From positions 1 to 64,000 of the forward strand of contig JARSSO010000022.1 in NCBI GenBank assembly GCA_029624765.1: a stretch of 64,000 nt of DNA. Reading direction: 5' to 3'. The position numbers and the translations under genes were made by a program. Source of the stretch: Candidatus Contendibacter sp. GTDB lineage: Bacteria > Pseudomonadota > Gammaproteobacteria > Competibacterales > Competibacteraceae. Below are positions 26,902-35,945 of this stretch, in pieces; positions within the stretch are counted from its first letter, which is position 1; each line of letters opens with the position of its first letter. The notes beneath the pieces are model-generated. The model did no database searches, was not told where the DNA came from, and saw only the letters and a list, made by a program, of their open reading frames with translations.

Positions 26902-27896
26902 AACTGTTTGAGGCATTGCGGCGCGCGCCCTACGCCTTCCATTTCTTCCAGGCGTTGCGACGGCTGGAGTGTCTGTACCGTGACCGGCCGCGACTGGGAA
27001 AATCGACGCAACTGGCCGATGATCCGGTGCGGCTGACGCAGGAACCGTCGCTGATCTTCGCGCCAGCCACCCTGGCGACGTTCGATCCGGGCGGCGACGG
27101 CAAGCCGCCGCGCTTGTCCGAATACTTCCTGGGCCTGTTCGGTCCGCACGGGCCGTTGCCGACGCATCTGACCGAGTACGCCCGCGACCGCTGGCGCAAT
27201 CATGGCGACCGCACCTTCGCCTGGTTCGCCGATGTCTTTCATCATCGGATGCTGTGCCTGTTCTATCGGGCTTGGGCCGATACCCAGCCGACCGTCAGTT
27301 TCGACCGGCCGGAGACCGACCGTTTCAATGTCTATGTCGGCGCTTCGTTCGGGTTGGGAATGCCGTCGCTGTGGAACCGAGACGCAGTCCCGGACCTGGC
27401 CAAGTTCCATTACGCCGGTCGGCTGGTGGGCCAGACCCGCAATCCCGAAGGGTTGCAAGCGATCCTGGCGGATTTCTTCAAGCTGCCGGTGGTGGTCGAA
27501 ACATTTGTCGGCCATTGGTTGCCGCTGGCGGAAGCCAGCCGCTGCCGGCTGGGCGAAACGCCGGCGACTGGACAACTGGGAATGACGGCGGTGATCGGCG
27601 AGCGGGTCTGGGATTGTCAGTACAAGTTCCGCGTCGTCATGGGGCCGATGGGGCTGGCGGAGTTTCAGCGGTTTCTCCCCGGCACCGACAGTCTGCGGCG
27701 CTTGGTGGCCTGGGTGCGCAATTACGTCGGCGACGAACTGCTGTGGGATTTCAACCCGATCTTGAAGAAGGAAGAAGTACCGCCACTAGTGTTGGGTGAG
27801 AGCACCCGGCTGGGCTGGACCACCTGGCTGACCACCCGCCCGCTAGCCCGCGACGCCGATGATTTGAAACTGGATGCGATCACCTACTGCGAATGA
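26865..27896 (+). CDS. tssG: T6SS baseplate protein TssG
   Basis: 343 residues. The chosen ATG gives MASPDRTAAHVLELFEALRR followed by APYAFHFFQALRRLE, the expected TssG N-terminus, and overlaps the end of tssF. Further features are LTEYARDRWRNHGDRTFAWF, a conserved YAGRLVGQTRNPEGL, and the C-terminal LGESTRLGWTTWL. It completes the TssEFG baseplate wedge. It is the last recognised structural gene before two unknown exported proteins and clpV. Confidence 0.96.
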   Translation: MASPDRTAAHVLELFEALRRAPYAFHFFQALRRLECLYRDRPRLGKSTQLADDPVRLTQEPSLIFAPATLATFDPGGDGKPPRLSEYFLGLFGPHGPLPTHLTEYARDRWRNHGDRTFAWFADVFHHRMLCLFYRAWADTQPTVSFDRPETDRFNVYVGASFGLGMPSLWNRDAVPDLAKFHYAGRLVGQTRNPEGLQAILADFFKLPVVVETFVGHWLPLAEASRCRLGETPATGQLGMTAVIGERVWDCQYKFRVVMGPMGLAEFQRFLPGTDSLRRLVAWVRNYVGDELLWDFNPILKKEEVPPLVLGESTRLGWTTWLTTRPLARDADDLKLDAITYCE

Positions 27897-28064
27897 AAGG
27901 ACCCTGGAAGGTTGTTAGGGATTGGCTCCATGGAAAGAATGATGAAGGCGCTTTTCGGTGTTCTCAATTAGTTTTCAAGAGGATCTGCTAGTTAAGCCCT
28001 GAATTGTCCACTCCTGTACGTGCGGTGTTTCACTGTTGATATTCAATCACTGAGGAGGAATGTT

Positions 28065-28331
28065 ATGAAGCTGAAAGTCAGTACCTTATTTCTTGGTGTC
28101 TCCGTCATGGCAAGCAGTCTTTCCTTTGCGGCTTCCGATGGTTCCGCGCTCTGGATCGCTCAATGTGTCGCGGATAACAAGGACGAAAAGGCATCCGCCT
28201 CGGTTGTGCAAAAATATTGCGAGTGTATGAACAGTCAGATGAGTAGCAATGAAATGCAATCCATTAGTCAGTGGGAGGAAACCCATCCCAAGGAACGAAA
28301 GGAGTGTGAGACATATGCGGGTTGGAAATAG
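28065..28331 (+). CDS. Small exported four-cysteine protein of unknown function
   Basis: 88 residues from an ATG with GAGGAGG seven bases upstream; an earlier in-frame ATG lacks such a site. A signal peptide (MKLKVSTLFLGVSVMASS, cleavage probably after SFAA) leaves a mature protein of about 65 residues with four cysteines in a C-x17-C-x-C-x26-C pattern, including YCEC, ending in a Trp-Lys. Paired disulfides in the periplasm are likely. No family with a known function is recognised. Its codon usage is less GC-rich than the T6SS genes around it. Position between tssG and clpV makes a T6SS link (effector, immunity protein or accessory factor) an inference only. Confidence 0.7.
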   Translation: MKLKVSTLFLGVSVMASSLSFAASDGSALWIAQCVADNKDEKASASVVQKYCECMNSQMSSNEMQSISQWEETHPKERKECETYAGWK

Positions 28332-28372
28332 CTGAAGGTCTTCGATTCAAATCGGTTTATGGGGAAAAAGTC

Positions 28373-28954
<582 letters not shown>

Positions 28955-28993
28955 TTTCCTTTTAGACCAGAAGCGATTTTGCGTTGCATGATT

Positions 28994-29017
28994 GGGTTGC
29001 CGTTGCTTCGGCAATCC
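28994..29017. terminator. Hairpin in the 350-base gap before clpV
   Basis: gggttgccg (28994–29002) pairs with cggcaatcc (29009–29017), 9 bp including one G·T, around ttgctt, 40 bases after the preceding stop. Two further small hairpins lie at 29172–29188 (agccggg/cccggct) and 29235–29250 (ccagtc/gactgg). I see no gene in 28955–29304. The spacing suggests that clpV has its own leader, but no convincing promoter boxes are visible. Confidence 0.4.
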
Positions 29018-29304
29018 AGTTGTCGATCAATCCGCCTAACTGGCGCTCTGTATCGAAGACTGTCGTCAATTATCGTGGATGATCCCTAAATTCAGCGGGG
29101 CGCGGTCTTTGTTAAGCAAGATTTGGTTCTGCGGCGGCTTTTGTAGGGCTGACTTCCTCGGGTCAAGCTCTAGCCGGGTTGCCCGGCTGGAAACCGGATC
29201 CGCGCCATTGAAAATTCATCTGTTGCGTTCTGGACCAGTCCCTTGACTGGTTCCACGAAAACCGTCGAAGAACCAGTTTTTCATGATTTGAGGAGCCCGA
29301 ATCC

Positions 29305-31989
29305 ATGGCCGAAATCAGTCGCGTCGCTCTGTTCGGAAAGTTGAATAGTCTGGGCTACAAAGCCATCGAAAGCGCCACCGTATTTTGCAAACTGCGGGGC
29401 AATCCCTATGTGGAACTGGTGCATTGGTTGCACCAGATTCTGCAATTGCCGGATTCCGACCTGCATCGAGCCATTCAGCAGTTCAGCCTGAATCCCTCCC
29501 GGCTGGCCAAGGATTTCACCGAGACGCTGGATCGTCTGCCGCGCGGCGCGACCGCGATTTCCGATCTGTCCGCCCATGTGGACGCGGCGGTGAAGGAAGC
29601 CTGGGTGTACGCCACCTTGATGTTCAGCGATTCCCAGGTGCGCACCGGGCACTTGTTGATCGGCATCCTGAAGACCCCGGATTTGCGCAATGCGCTACTG
29701 GCGATCTCTCGGGAATTCGACAAAGTCAAGCTGGACACGCTGACCGAGCGGTTCGCCGACATCGTCGCCGTTTCTCCGGAATCCGGGTTACGCGCTTCGG
29801 ACGGGTCCCAGGTCGGCGGCGGCGCGGCCCCCGGCGAAGCCAGCGAGGCGATGGCGCCGGCACAGATGGGCAAGCAGGAGGCGTTGCAGCGCTTTTCCGT
29901 GGACCTGACCGCGCGGGCGCGCACGGGGGAACTGGACCCCATCGTCGGCCGCGATGAGGAAATCCGCCAGATCGTGGATATCCTGATGCGCCGCCGCCAG
30001 AACAACCCGATCCTGACCGGCGAGGCCGGAGTCGGCAAAACCGCCGTCGTGGAAGGTTTCGCCCAGCGGATCGCTTCGGGCGATGTCCCGCCGCCGCTGA
30101 AGGACGTGACCCTGCGGGTGCTGGACGTGGGCCTGTTGCAGGCCGGTGCCAGCATGAAGGGCGAGTTCGAGAACCGGCTGCGCCAGGTGATCGACGAGGT
30201 GCAAACCTCGCCAAAGCCGATCATCCTGTTCATCGACGAGGCGCATACCCTGGTCGGCGCGGGCGGCGCGGCCGGCACCGGCGACGCCGCCAATCTGCTC
30301 AAGCCCGCCCTGGCGCGGGGCAAGCTGCGCACCATCGCCGCCACCACCTGGGCCGAGTACAAGAAGCACATCGAGAAGGATCCGGCCCTGACCCGCCGTT
30401 TCCAGGTCGTTCAGGTCGGCGAGCCGAGCGAGGAGAAGTCCATCCTGATGATGCGCGGCATGGCCTCGACCATGGAACAACACCATCGGGTGCAGATTCT
30501 CGACGAGGCGCTGGAAGCGGCGGTCAAGCTATCGCATCGCTACATCCCGGCCCGCCAGTTGCCGGACAAGGCGGTTAGCCTGCTGGATACCGCCAGTGCG
30601 CGGGTTGCCATCAGCCTGCACGCGACGCCGGCGGAGGTCGAGGATTGCCGCCGCCGCATTGAAGGACTGAAGACCGAACTGGAAATCATCGGTCGGGAAA
30701 CGGCGGTCGGCATCGACACGGCCCAGCGCCAGGCCGCCGCCACCGAAAAATTGCAGGCCGAGGAGGCGCGACTGACGGAACTGGACGCCCGCTGGCAGGA
30801 AGAAAAAGGCTTGGTGGACCAGATTTTGGATCTGCGCGCCAAGCTGCGCGGGGACGGTGGCGCGGTCGAGACGGGAGCCACGACCGAACCCGATCCGCAA
30901 CGGCAGACTTGGTTGACCGAATTGAAGGAGCTTCAGGCCAAGTTGCACGCGCTACAGGGCGAGTCGCCGCTGATTCTGCCCAGCGTGGACGCCCAGGCGG
31001 TGGCCTCGGTGGTCGCCGACTGGACTGGCATCCCGGTCGGGCGGATGGTGAAGAACGAGGTCGAAACCGTGCTGAGTCTGGCCGACATCCTCAACCGCCG
31101 CATCATCGGCCAGCGGCACGCCCTGGACATGATCGCCCGGCGGATTCAAACCTCCCGCGCCGCGCTGGACAATCCCAACAAGCCGATCGGCGTGTTCATG
31201 CTGGCCGGCCCGTCCGGGGTGGGCAAGACCGAAACCGCTCTGGCGCTGGCCGAGGCGCTGTACGGCGGTGAGCAGAACGTCATCACCATCAACATGAGCG
31301 AGTTTCAGGAGGCGCACACCGTCTCGACCCTCAAGGGCGCTCCGCCAGGCTACGTCGGTTACGGCGAGGGCGGAGTGCTGACCGAGGCGGTGCGCCGCCG
31401 GCCCTACAGCGTGGTGCTGCTGGACGAAGTGGAAAAAGCGCACCATGACGTGCACGAAATCTTCTTCCAGGTATTCGACAAGGGCTGGATGGAGGACGGC
31501 GAAGGGCGGTTGATCGATTTCAAGAATACGCTGATCCTGTTGACCACCAATGTCGGCACCGACCTGATCATGAGCATGTGCAAGGACCCGGACCTGTTGC
31601 CCGATCCGGAGGGGTTGGGCAAGGCGCTGCGGGAGCCGTTGCTCAAGGTGTTTCCGCCGGCCCTGCTCGGCCGGCTGGTGACCATTCCCTACTACCCGCT
31701 CAGCGACGAGATGATCGGCGACATCGTCCGCCTGCAACTGGGTCGCATTACCCGGCGGATTCGGGACAATCACAAGGTCCCGTTCGGCTACGACGACGAG
31801 GTGGTGAAGCTGATCGTCAGTCGCTGCACCGAGTTGGAGAGCGGCGGGCGCATGGTGGACGCCATCCTGACCAATACCGTGCTGCCGGCGCTCAGTCAGG
31901 AGTTCCTGACCCGGATGGTGGAAGGGAAGCCGGTGGCGCGGGTGCAAGTCCAGGTGCGGGATGGCGATTTCGCCTACGCTTTCGAGTAG
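29305..31989 (+). CDS. clpV: T6SS disassembly ATPase TssH (ClpV)
   Basis: 894 residues, ClpV1 length. An N-terminal Clp domain (about 1–150) is followed by two AAA+ modules with Walker A GEAGVGKT (239–246) and GPSGVGKT (635–642), Walker B FIDEAHTLVGAG and LLDEVEKAHHDV. The middle domain is the short ClpV type. Hexameric ClpV extracts TssC from contracted sheath and recycles it. It closes the T6SS locus, 350 bases after the second exported protein, with GAGGAG before the ATG. Confidence 0.96.
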   Translation: MAEISRVALFGKLNSLGYKAIESATVFCKLRGNPYVELVHWLHQILQLPDSDLHRAIQQFSLNPSRLAKDFTETLDRLPRGATAISDLSAHVDAAVKEAWVYATLMFSDSQVRTGHLLIGILKTPDLRNALLAISREFDKVKLDTLTERFADIVAVSPESGLRASDGSQVGGGAAPGEASEAMAPAQMGKQEALQRFSVDLTARARTGELDPIVGRDEEIRQIVDILMRRRQNNPILTGEAGVGKTAVVEGFAQRIASGDVPPPLKDVTLRVLDVGLLQAGASMKGEFENRLRQVIDEVQTSPKPIILFIDEAHTLVGAGGAAGTGDAANLLKPALARGKLRTIAATTWAEYKKHIEKDPALTRRFQVVQVGEPSEEKSILMMRGMASTMEQHHRVQILDEALEAAVKLSHRYIPARQLPDKAVSLLDTASARVAISLHATPAEVEDCRRRIEGLKTELEIIGRETAVGIDTAQRQAAATEKLQAEEARLTELDARWQEEKGLVDQILDLRAKLRGDGGAVETGATTEPDPQRQTWLTELKELQAKLHALQGESPLILPSVDAQAVASVVADWTGIPVGRMVKNEVETVLSLADILNRRIIGQRHALDMIARRIQTSRAALDNPNKPIGVFMLAGPSGVGKTETALALAEALYGGEQNVITINMSEFQEAHTVSTLKGAPPGYVGYGEGGVLTEAVRRRPYSVVLLDEVEKAHHDVHEIFFQVFDKGWMEDGEGRLIDFKNTLILLTTNVGTDLIMSMCKDPDLLPDPEGLGKALREPLLKVFPPALLGRLVTIPYYPLSDEMIGDIVRLQLGRITRRIRDNHKVPFGYDDEVVKLIVSRCTELESGGRMVDAILTNTVLPALSQEFLTRMVEGKPVARVQVQVRDGDFAYAFE

Positions 31990-31995
31990 CGGCCG

Positions 31996-33375
31996 ATGAA
32001 CCGCAAACAGCGCCGGGCCGCCGCCAGCCCCTCCGGTCCCGGCGCGAACGCGCCCGAAGTTCTGGTACAAGCCATTCAATCGCATCGGCAGGGGCGGCTG
32101 GACGAGGCGGAAAGCCTGTATCGGCGGGCGTTGCGGCGCGATCCCCGGCACGTGGACGCCTTGCACTTCCTGGGCGTGTTGACCTCGCAGCGGGGCCGGC
32201 ACGCGGAAGCCGCCGAGCTGATTGGCCGGGCGCTCGCCCTGAATCCGCGCTACGCCGATGCCTGGAACAATCTGGGCAACGTGTTGGCGGGGATGAATCG
32301 CTGGGATGAGGCGGCGACGGCTTACCAGCGGACTATCGAGTTGGCGCCCGACAATCCCAGCGCCCATTGCAATCTGGGTGTGATGTTGCTGCGCTCCGAC
32401 CGATTCGTGGAGGCCGCCGCCGCGTTCCAGCAGGCCATCGCCCTGGCCCCCGGTTTGGCGGAAGCACATTTCAATCTGGGCAAGGCGCTGCACGCCCAGG
32501 GCCAGTACGAGGAAGCCATCGCCGCATACCGGGAAACCTTGCGCCGACAACCGGCGTATGCGATGGCGTACAGGAACCTGGGCCTGCTGCTCTACAACCT
32601 GAACCGGGGCGAGGAAGCCGTCGCGCTGTTTCGGGACTGGCTGGCGCGGGACCCGGCCAATCCGGTCGCCCGGCACATGCTGGCGGCGCATTCGGGCCGC
32701 GATGCGCCGGAGCGGGCCGCCGACGCTTACGTGCAAAATCTGTTCGACGGTATGGCCGATGGGTTCGACGATCACCTGCATCGCCTGGAGTACCGGGCGC
32801 CGGAACTGATCGCCCAGGCGGTCGTCGCGGCGGCGGGCCAGCCAAACGGGGCGCTGAGCGTATTGGATGCGGGTTGCGGCACCGGGCTGTGCGGGCCGGC
32901 GTTGCGGCCGTATGCGCGCCATCTGGCCGGGGTCGATCTGTCGCCGCGCATGATCGAGCGGGCGCGAACCCGCAGCGATTACGATGATCTGGTCGTGGCC
33001 GAACTAACCGCGTTTTTGACTGCCCGGACAGCGGCTTACGATCTGATCGTGTCCGCCGACACCCTGGTTTATTTCGGACGTCTGGAACCGGTGTTGATCG
33101 CCGCCGCCGCTGCCCTGCGGCCGGACGGGTGGCTGGCGTTCACCGTGGAGCGGTTGGAGGATGCGGAAACGGGGGACGGTTTCCGCCTCGATCCCAGCGG
33201 TCGCTATCGCCATGCCGAAGCCTACCTGCGGCGCGTGCTGGCCGGGAGCGGCATGGCGGTCGAGACCCTGGAGTCCGTGACCTTGCGTTTGGAGGGCGGC
33301 CAACCGGTGATCGGTTTTCTAGTGTCGGCGCGCAAGATGCCCACAGGGGACGAAGCCGGAACAGCGCGAGAATGA
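31996..33375 (+). CDS. TPR-repeat methyltransferase, first of a tandem pair
   Basis: 459 residues. At least five tetratricopeptide repeats (about 15–230; AEAAELIGRALALNPRYADA and NLGNVLAGMNRWDEAATAY) precede a class I methyltransferase with the SAM-binding motif LDAGCGTGLCGP (Asp291) and GVDLSPRMIERAR. The target is unknown. Related TPR–methyltransferases are often called putative methyltransferases without assigned substrate. It follows clpV after 6 bases, so read-through from the T6SS operon is likely. The next gene is a clear paralogue. Confidence 0.85.
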   Translation: MNRKQRRAAASPSGPGANAPEVLVQAIQSHRQGRLDEAESLYRRALRRDPRHVDALHFLGVLTSQRGRHAEAAELIGRALALNPRYADAWNNLGNVLAGMNRWDEAATAYQRTIELAPDNPSAHCNLGVMLLRSDRFVEAAAAFQQAIALAPGLAEAHFNLGKALHAQGQYEEAIAAYRETLRRQPAYAMAYRNLGLLLYNLNRGEEAVALFRDWLARDPANPVARHMLAAHSGRDAPERAADAYVQNLFDGMADGFDDHLHRLEYRAPELIAQAVVAAAGQPNGALSVLDAGCGTGLCGPALRPYARHLAGVDLSPRMIERARTRSDYDDLVVAELTAFLTARTAAYDLIVSADTLVYFGRLEPVLIAAAAALRPDGWLAFTVERLEDAETGDGFRLDPSGRYRHAEAYLRRVLAGSGMAVETLESVTLRLEGGQPVIGFLVSARKMPTGDEAGTARE

Positions 33376-33384
33376 GGAGGCGCC

Positions 33385-34821
33385 TTGAGCCACGATGAGA
33401 ACGATGATCAATCCACGGCTTCCAGCGGAGCGTTCGGTGGTCGCCCGTCGGATGCGCAAATCGCCGAATGGCTGTCCCAGGCCATGGGCTGTCACGGTCG
33501 GGGCAATCTGAGCGAGGCGCAAGCCCTGTATGAACGCGTTCTCGTCCACCGACCCAATTATCCCGAGGTCTTGAATTTTTTCGGGGTTCTCCAACAGCAG
33601 CGCGGCCAGTCGGTTCAGGCGGAACTGTTGATCCGTCGGGCCATCGCCAGCGCGCCCGGTTATGCGGCGGCCTACACCAATCTGGGTAACGTGCTGTTGA
33701 TTCAGGGGCGGCACGAGGACGCCATCGCCGCGTACCGGCAGGCGATCCGATTCAAGCCCGACGAGGTGGAGGCGTGCGTCAATCTGGGCGCGGTGCTGCG
33801 GGGCCTGGGCCGGTTGCCGGAAGCGCTCGACGCCTATCAACAGGCCAGTACGTGGCGGCCGGCCGACGCCAACATCCATTATCACCGGGGTTTGATCCTG
33901 GCGGACCTGGATCGGCCGGAGGAGGCGATCCAGGCCCAGCGCGCGGCTTTGGAGCACAATGCGGCCCACCTGGGAGCGGTCAGGGCGCTGGGAACTCTCC
34001 TGCATCGGCGGGGCGAGGTGGATGAAGCCCGACTCGTGTTCGGCAATGCGGTGTTTCAGTTGGGGGAGGCGGAGGAGGCGCTGGCCCTGTTGCAATACTG
34101 GCTGCGCTTGATGCCGAACGATCCCATCGCCCAGCATCGTCTGTCCGCGTGGTTTAGCGGGGAAACGCCGTCGCGCGCTTCCGATGGGTATGTGACTTAT
34201 CTATTTGATCGTTATGCCGATTGCTTCGACGAACATCTGGTGGAGCAACTCGGCTATCAAGCACCAGCGGTGATCGGGGCGCGGCTGGCCGATGTCCTGG
34301 GAGCGCCGGCTGCCCGGTTTGATGTACTGGACGCCGGCTGTGGCACCGGGCTGTGTCAGCCGGTGCTGCGACCCCACGCGCGCCATCTGACCGGCGTGGA
34401 TTTGTCGCCGCGGATGGTGGACAAGGCGCGCGAGCGGGGTGGTTACGACGCGTTGGCGGTGGCGGAGCTGACCGCGTTTCTGAATGAGCGACCTGATGCT
34501 TACGATCTGATCGCGTCCGCCGATACCCTGGTTTATTTCGGCGCGCTGGAGCCGGTGCTGACCGCCGCGGCTCGCGCCCTGCGTCCGGGTGGCTGGCTGG
34601 CGTTCACGGCGGAACAAACCTCGGCGGACATCGCGCCGGACGGTTATTTTCTCAATAAAAGCGGCCGTTACAGCCATACGGCGGACTACCTGGAACGGGC
34701 GCTGGCGGGTGCTGGCCTGGAACTGTCAACGCGGACGGACGCCACGCTGCGCCAGGAGGACGACCAACCGGTGACGGGTCATGTGGTGCTGGCCCGCAAA
34801 CCCGCCGCGGTTGACGGATGA
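33385..34821 (+). CDS. TPR-repeat methyltransferase, second of a tandem pair
   Basis: 478 residues from a TTG start with GAGGAGG four bases before it. The layout matches the preceding gene: TPR units (about 30–260; NLGNVLLIQGRHEDAIAAYR) and a class I methyltransferase with LDAGCGTGLCQP (Asp316) and GVDLSPRMVDKAR. Long stretches such as AVAELTAFL and YDLIASADTLVYFG are nearly identical to the neighbour, so this is a local duplication. The two have diverged mostly in the TPR part, which would fit different partners. Spacing of 9 bases indicates one operon. Confidence 0.85.
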   Translation: MSHDENDDQSTASSGAFGGRPSDAQIAEWLSQAMGCHGRGNLSEAQALYERVLVHRPNYPEVLNFFGVLQQQRGQSVQAELLIRRAIASAPGYAAAYTNLGNVLLIQGRHEDAIAAYRQAIRFKPDEVEACVNLGAVLRGLGRLPEALDAYQQASTWRPADANIHYHRGLILADLDRPEEAIQAQRAALEHNAAHLGAVRALGTLLHRRGEVDEARLVFGNAVFQLGEAEEALALLQYWLRLMPNDPIAQHRLSAWFSGETPSRASDGYVTYLFDRYADCFDEHLVEQLGYQAPAVIGARLADVLGAPAARFDVLDAGCGTGLCQPVLRPHARHLTGVDLSPRMVDKARERGGYDALAVAELTAFLNERPDAYDLIASADTLVYFGALEPVLTAAARALRPGGWLAFTAEQTSADIAPDGYFLNKSGRYSHTADYLERALAGAGLELSTRTDATLRQEDDQPVTGHVVLARKPAAVDG

Positions 34822-34934
34822 CTGGATTCTTGTCGGCGACGCCGCTATCTTGACAGCCTTTGCGCGCTGCCGACGACCGTTTGAAGTTCGGGGCCGCGCG
34901 ATGTTCGGGGTTGCTCACTCGGGAGACGGTCTGG

Positions 34935-35192
34935 ATGGTGGAGTTCGATGAGGTGAAGCTGTTGATCGGCGAGATCCTGCAATTGGGCGACCGAACGCGG
35001 GTCTTCGGTCCGGAGACGCCGTTGCTGGGGAGCATCCCGGAGTTCGATTCGATGGCGGTGGTCACGCTGATTCATGCGCTGGAGCAGCAGTTCGGGATTC
35101 GAATCGCCGACGATGAAATCAGCGCCGAGACCTTCGAGACCGTAGGCAAGGTGTACGACTTCGTGCGCGACAAGGTCGTGGCGGCGGCGTGA
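34935..35192 (+). CDS. Acyl carrier protein
   Basis: 85 residues from the ATG giving MVEFDEVKLLIGEILQLG; an upstream in-frame ATG adds 25 unrelated residues. The phosphopantetheine attachment serine is Ser39 in PEFDSMAVVTLI, followed by the usual EQQFGIRIADDEISAETF helix. It is not the housekeeping AcpP, which would sit among fab genes, but a specialised carrier. It lies 113 bases after the second TPR–methyltransferase on the same strand. No acyltransferase, ligase or synthase is adjacent, so what it carries is unknown. Confidence 0.88.
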   Translation: MVEFDEVKLLIGEILQLGDRTRVFGPETPLLGSIPEFDSMAVVTLIHALEQQFGIRIADDEISAETFETVGKVYDFVRDKVVAAA

Positions 35193-35265
35193 AAGGTTGG
35201 CGCATTGCCGGAAGGTCGGCCTGTTGCCGGTGCGCCGCCGAACACCCTGGAACATGCCGTTCCGG

Positions 35266-35303
35266 CCGGTCGCCGGCCCGCCGCGCCGGCGGCCCGGCGA
35301 CCG
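35266..35303. terminator. GC-rich hairpin between convergent genes
   Basis: cggtcgccgg (35267–35276) pairs with ccggcgaccg (35294–35303); the 17-base loop can itself fold as ccgcc/ggcgg. It separates the acyl carrier protein gene (+) from the SnoaL-like gene (−), a position suited to two-way termination. There is no T run. Confidence 0.5.
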
Positions 35304-35339
35304 AACCGGCGTGACCGCCGCCGGAGTGATGCTGGCGCC

Positions 35340-35792
35340 TCAGATTCGCATGGACAGCGATTGAAACACGTCTTCGGTCATGTGTCGCAACATGCTGAGC
35401 GCATCCCAGTCGTCCCAGGATTCGTGAATGCGGCCGTTCTCGATGCGGTGAAAGCTCATCCCCGTCACCGAAAGCCGCTGGCCGCTGGGCGCGATGCCCA
35501 TGAATTCACCCTTGTGAGTGCCGCGGCCGATCCAGCGCGTGGCGACCTTGTTGCCCTCGGCGAGTTGATCCTGAATTTCAAAGCGGATGTCGGGGGCGGA
35601 AAAGTGAAAGAGCATGACGACTTGCTTGAACGCTTCGACGCCGCGCACCGCCTCCGGCAGGGTGGCGATATGGCCGATGTACTCGGGCGCGATGATTTCA
35701 TCGGCGGTATCCAGGTTGCATTGGCTCCAGATAGCCTCGAAATTGCGTCGGACCAAGGCCTTGTTGGCTTCCAGCGTGTTGGTGTCTGACAT
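35340..35792 (-). CDS. SnoaL-like NTF2-fold protein (polyketide cyclase/ester cyclase family)
   Basis: 150 residues from the ATG preceded by AAGGAGGATTGCCG. The SnoaL-like pattern is clear: LVRRNFEAIWSQCNLDTADE, IIAPEYIGHI, a central DIRFEIQDQLAEGNKVATRW, and FMGIAPSGQRLSVTGMSFHR with IENGRIHESWDDWD. SnoaL proteins are cone-shaped dimers that include polyketide cyclases, hydrolases and many uncharacterised members, so the reaction cannot be named. It is divergent from the CoA-transferase gene and convergent with the acyl carrier protein gene. The presence of an ACP next door is suggestive but may be coincidental. Confidence 0.82.
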   Translation of the reverse strand: MSDTNTLEANKALVRRNFEAIWSQCNLDTADEIIAPEYIGHIATLPEAVRGVEAFKQVVMLFHFSAPDIRFEIQDQLAEGNKVATRWIGRGTHKGEFMGIAPSGQRLSVTGMSFHRIENGRIHESWDDWDALSMLRHMTEDVFQSLSMRI

Positions 35793-35945
35793 CGGCAATC
35801 CTCCTTCGGCATAAGATTCCGCCTGAAGCGGCGATCGAAACAGCCGTTAGTGTAGTCCCTTCACCGGCGGCCCGTCACGGGGCCGGGCTTGGAATAACTG
35901 CTATAATTTTGCATTGTCAATCAACTGGCTGAGAGAGATTGGATC

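Noticed and set aside
29125..29150. GG-N10-GC arrangement (ttggttctgcggcggc) before clpV as a sigma-54 promoter
   Set aside because: Only the dinucleotide spacing matches; the −24 and −12 hexamers are poor, unlike the site before hcp.
30952..32922. Long minus-strand frame opposite clpV and the first TPR–methyltransferase
   Set aside because: Spans two clearly coded genes on the other strand and has no motif of its own.
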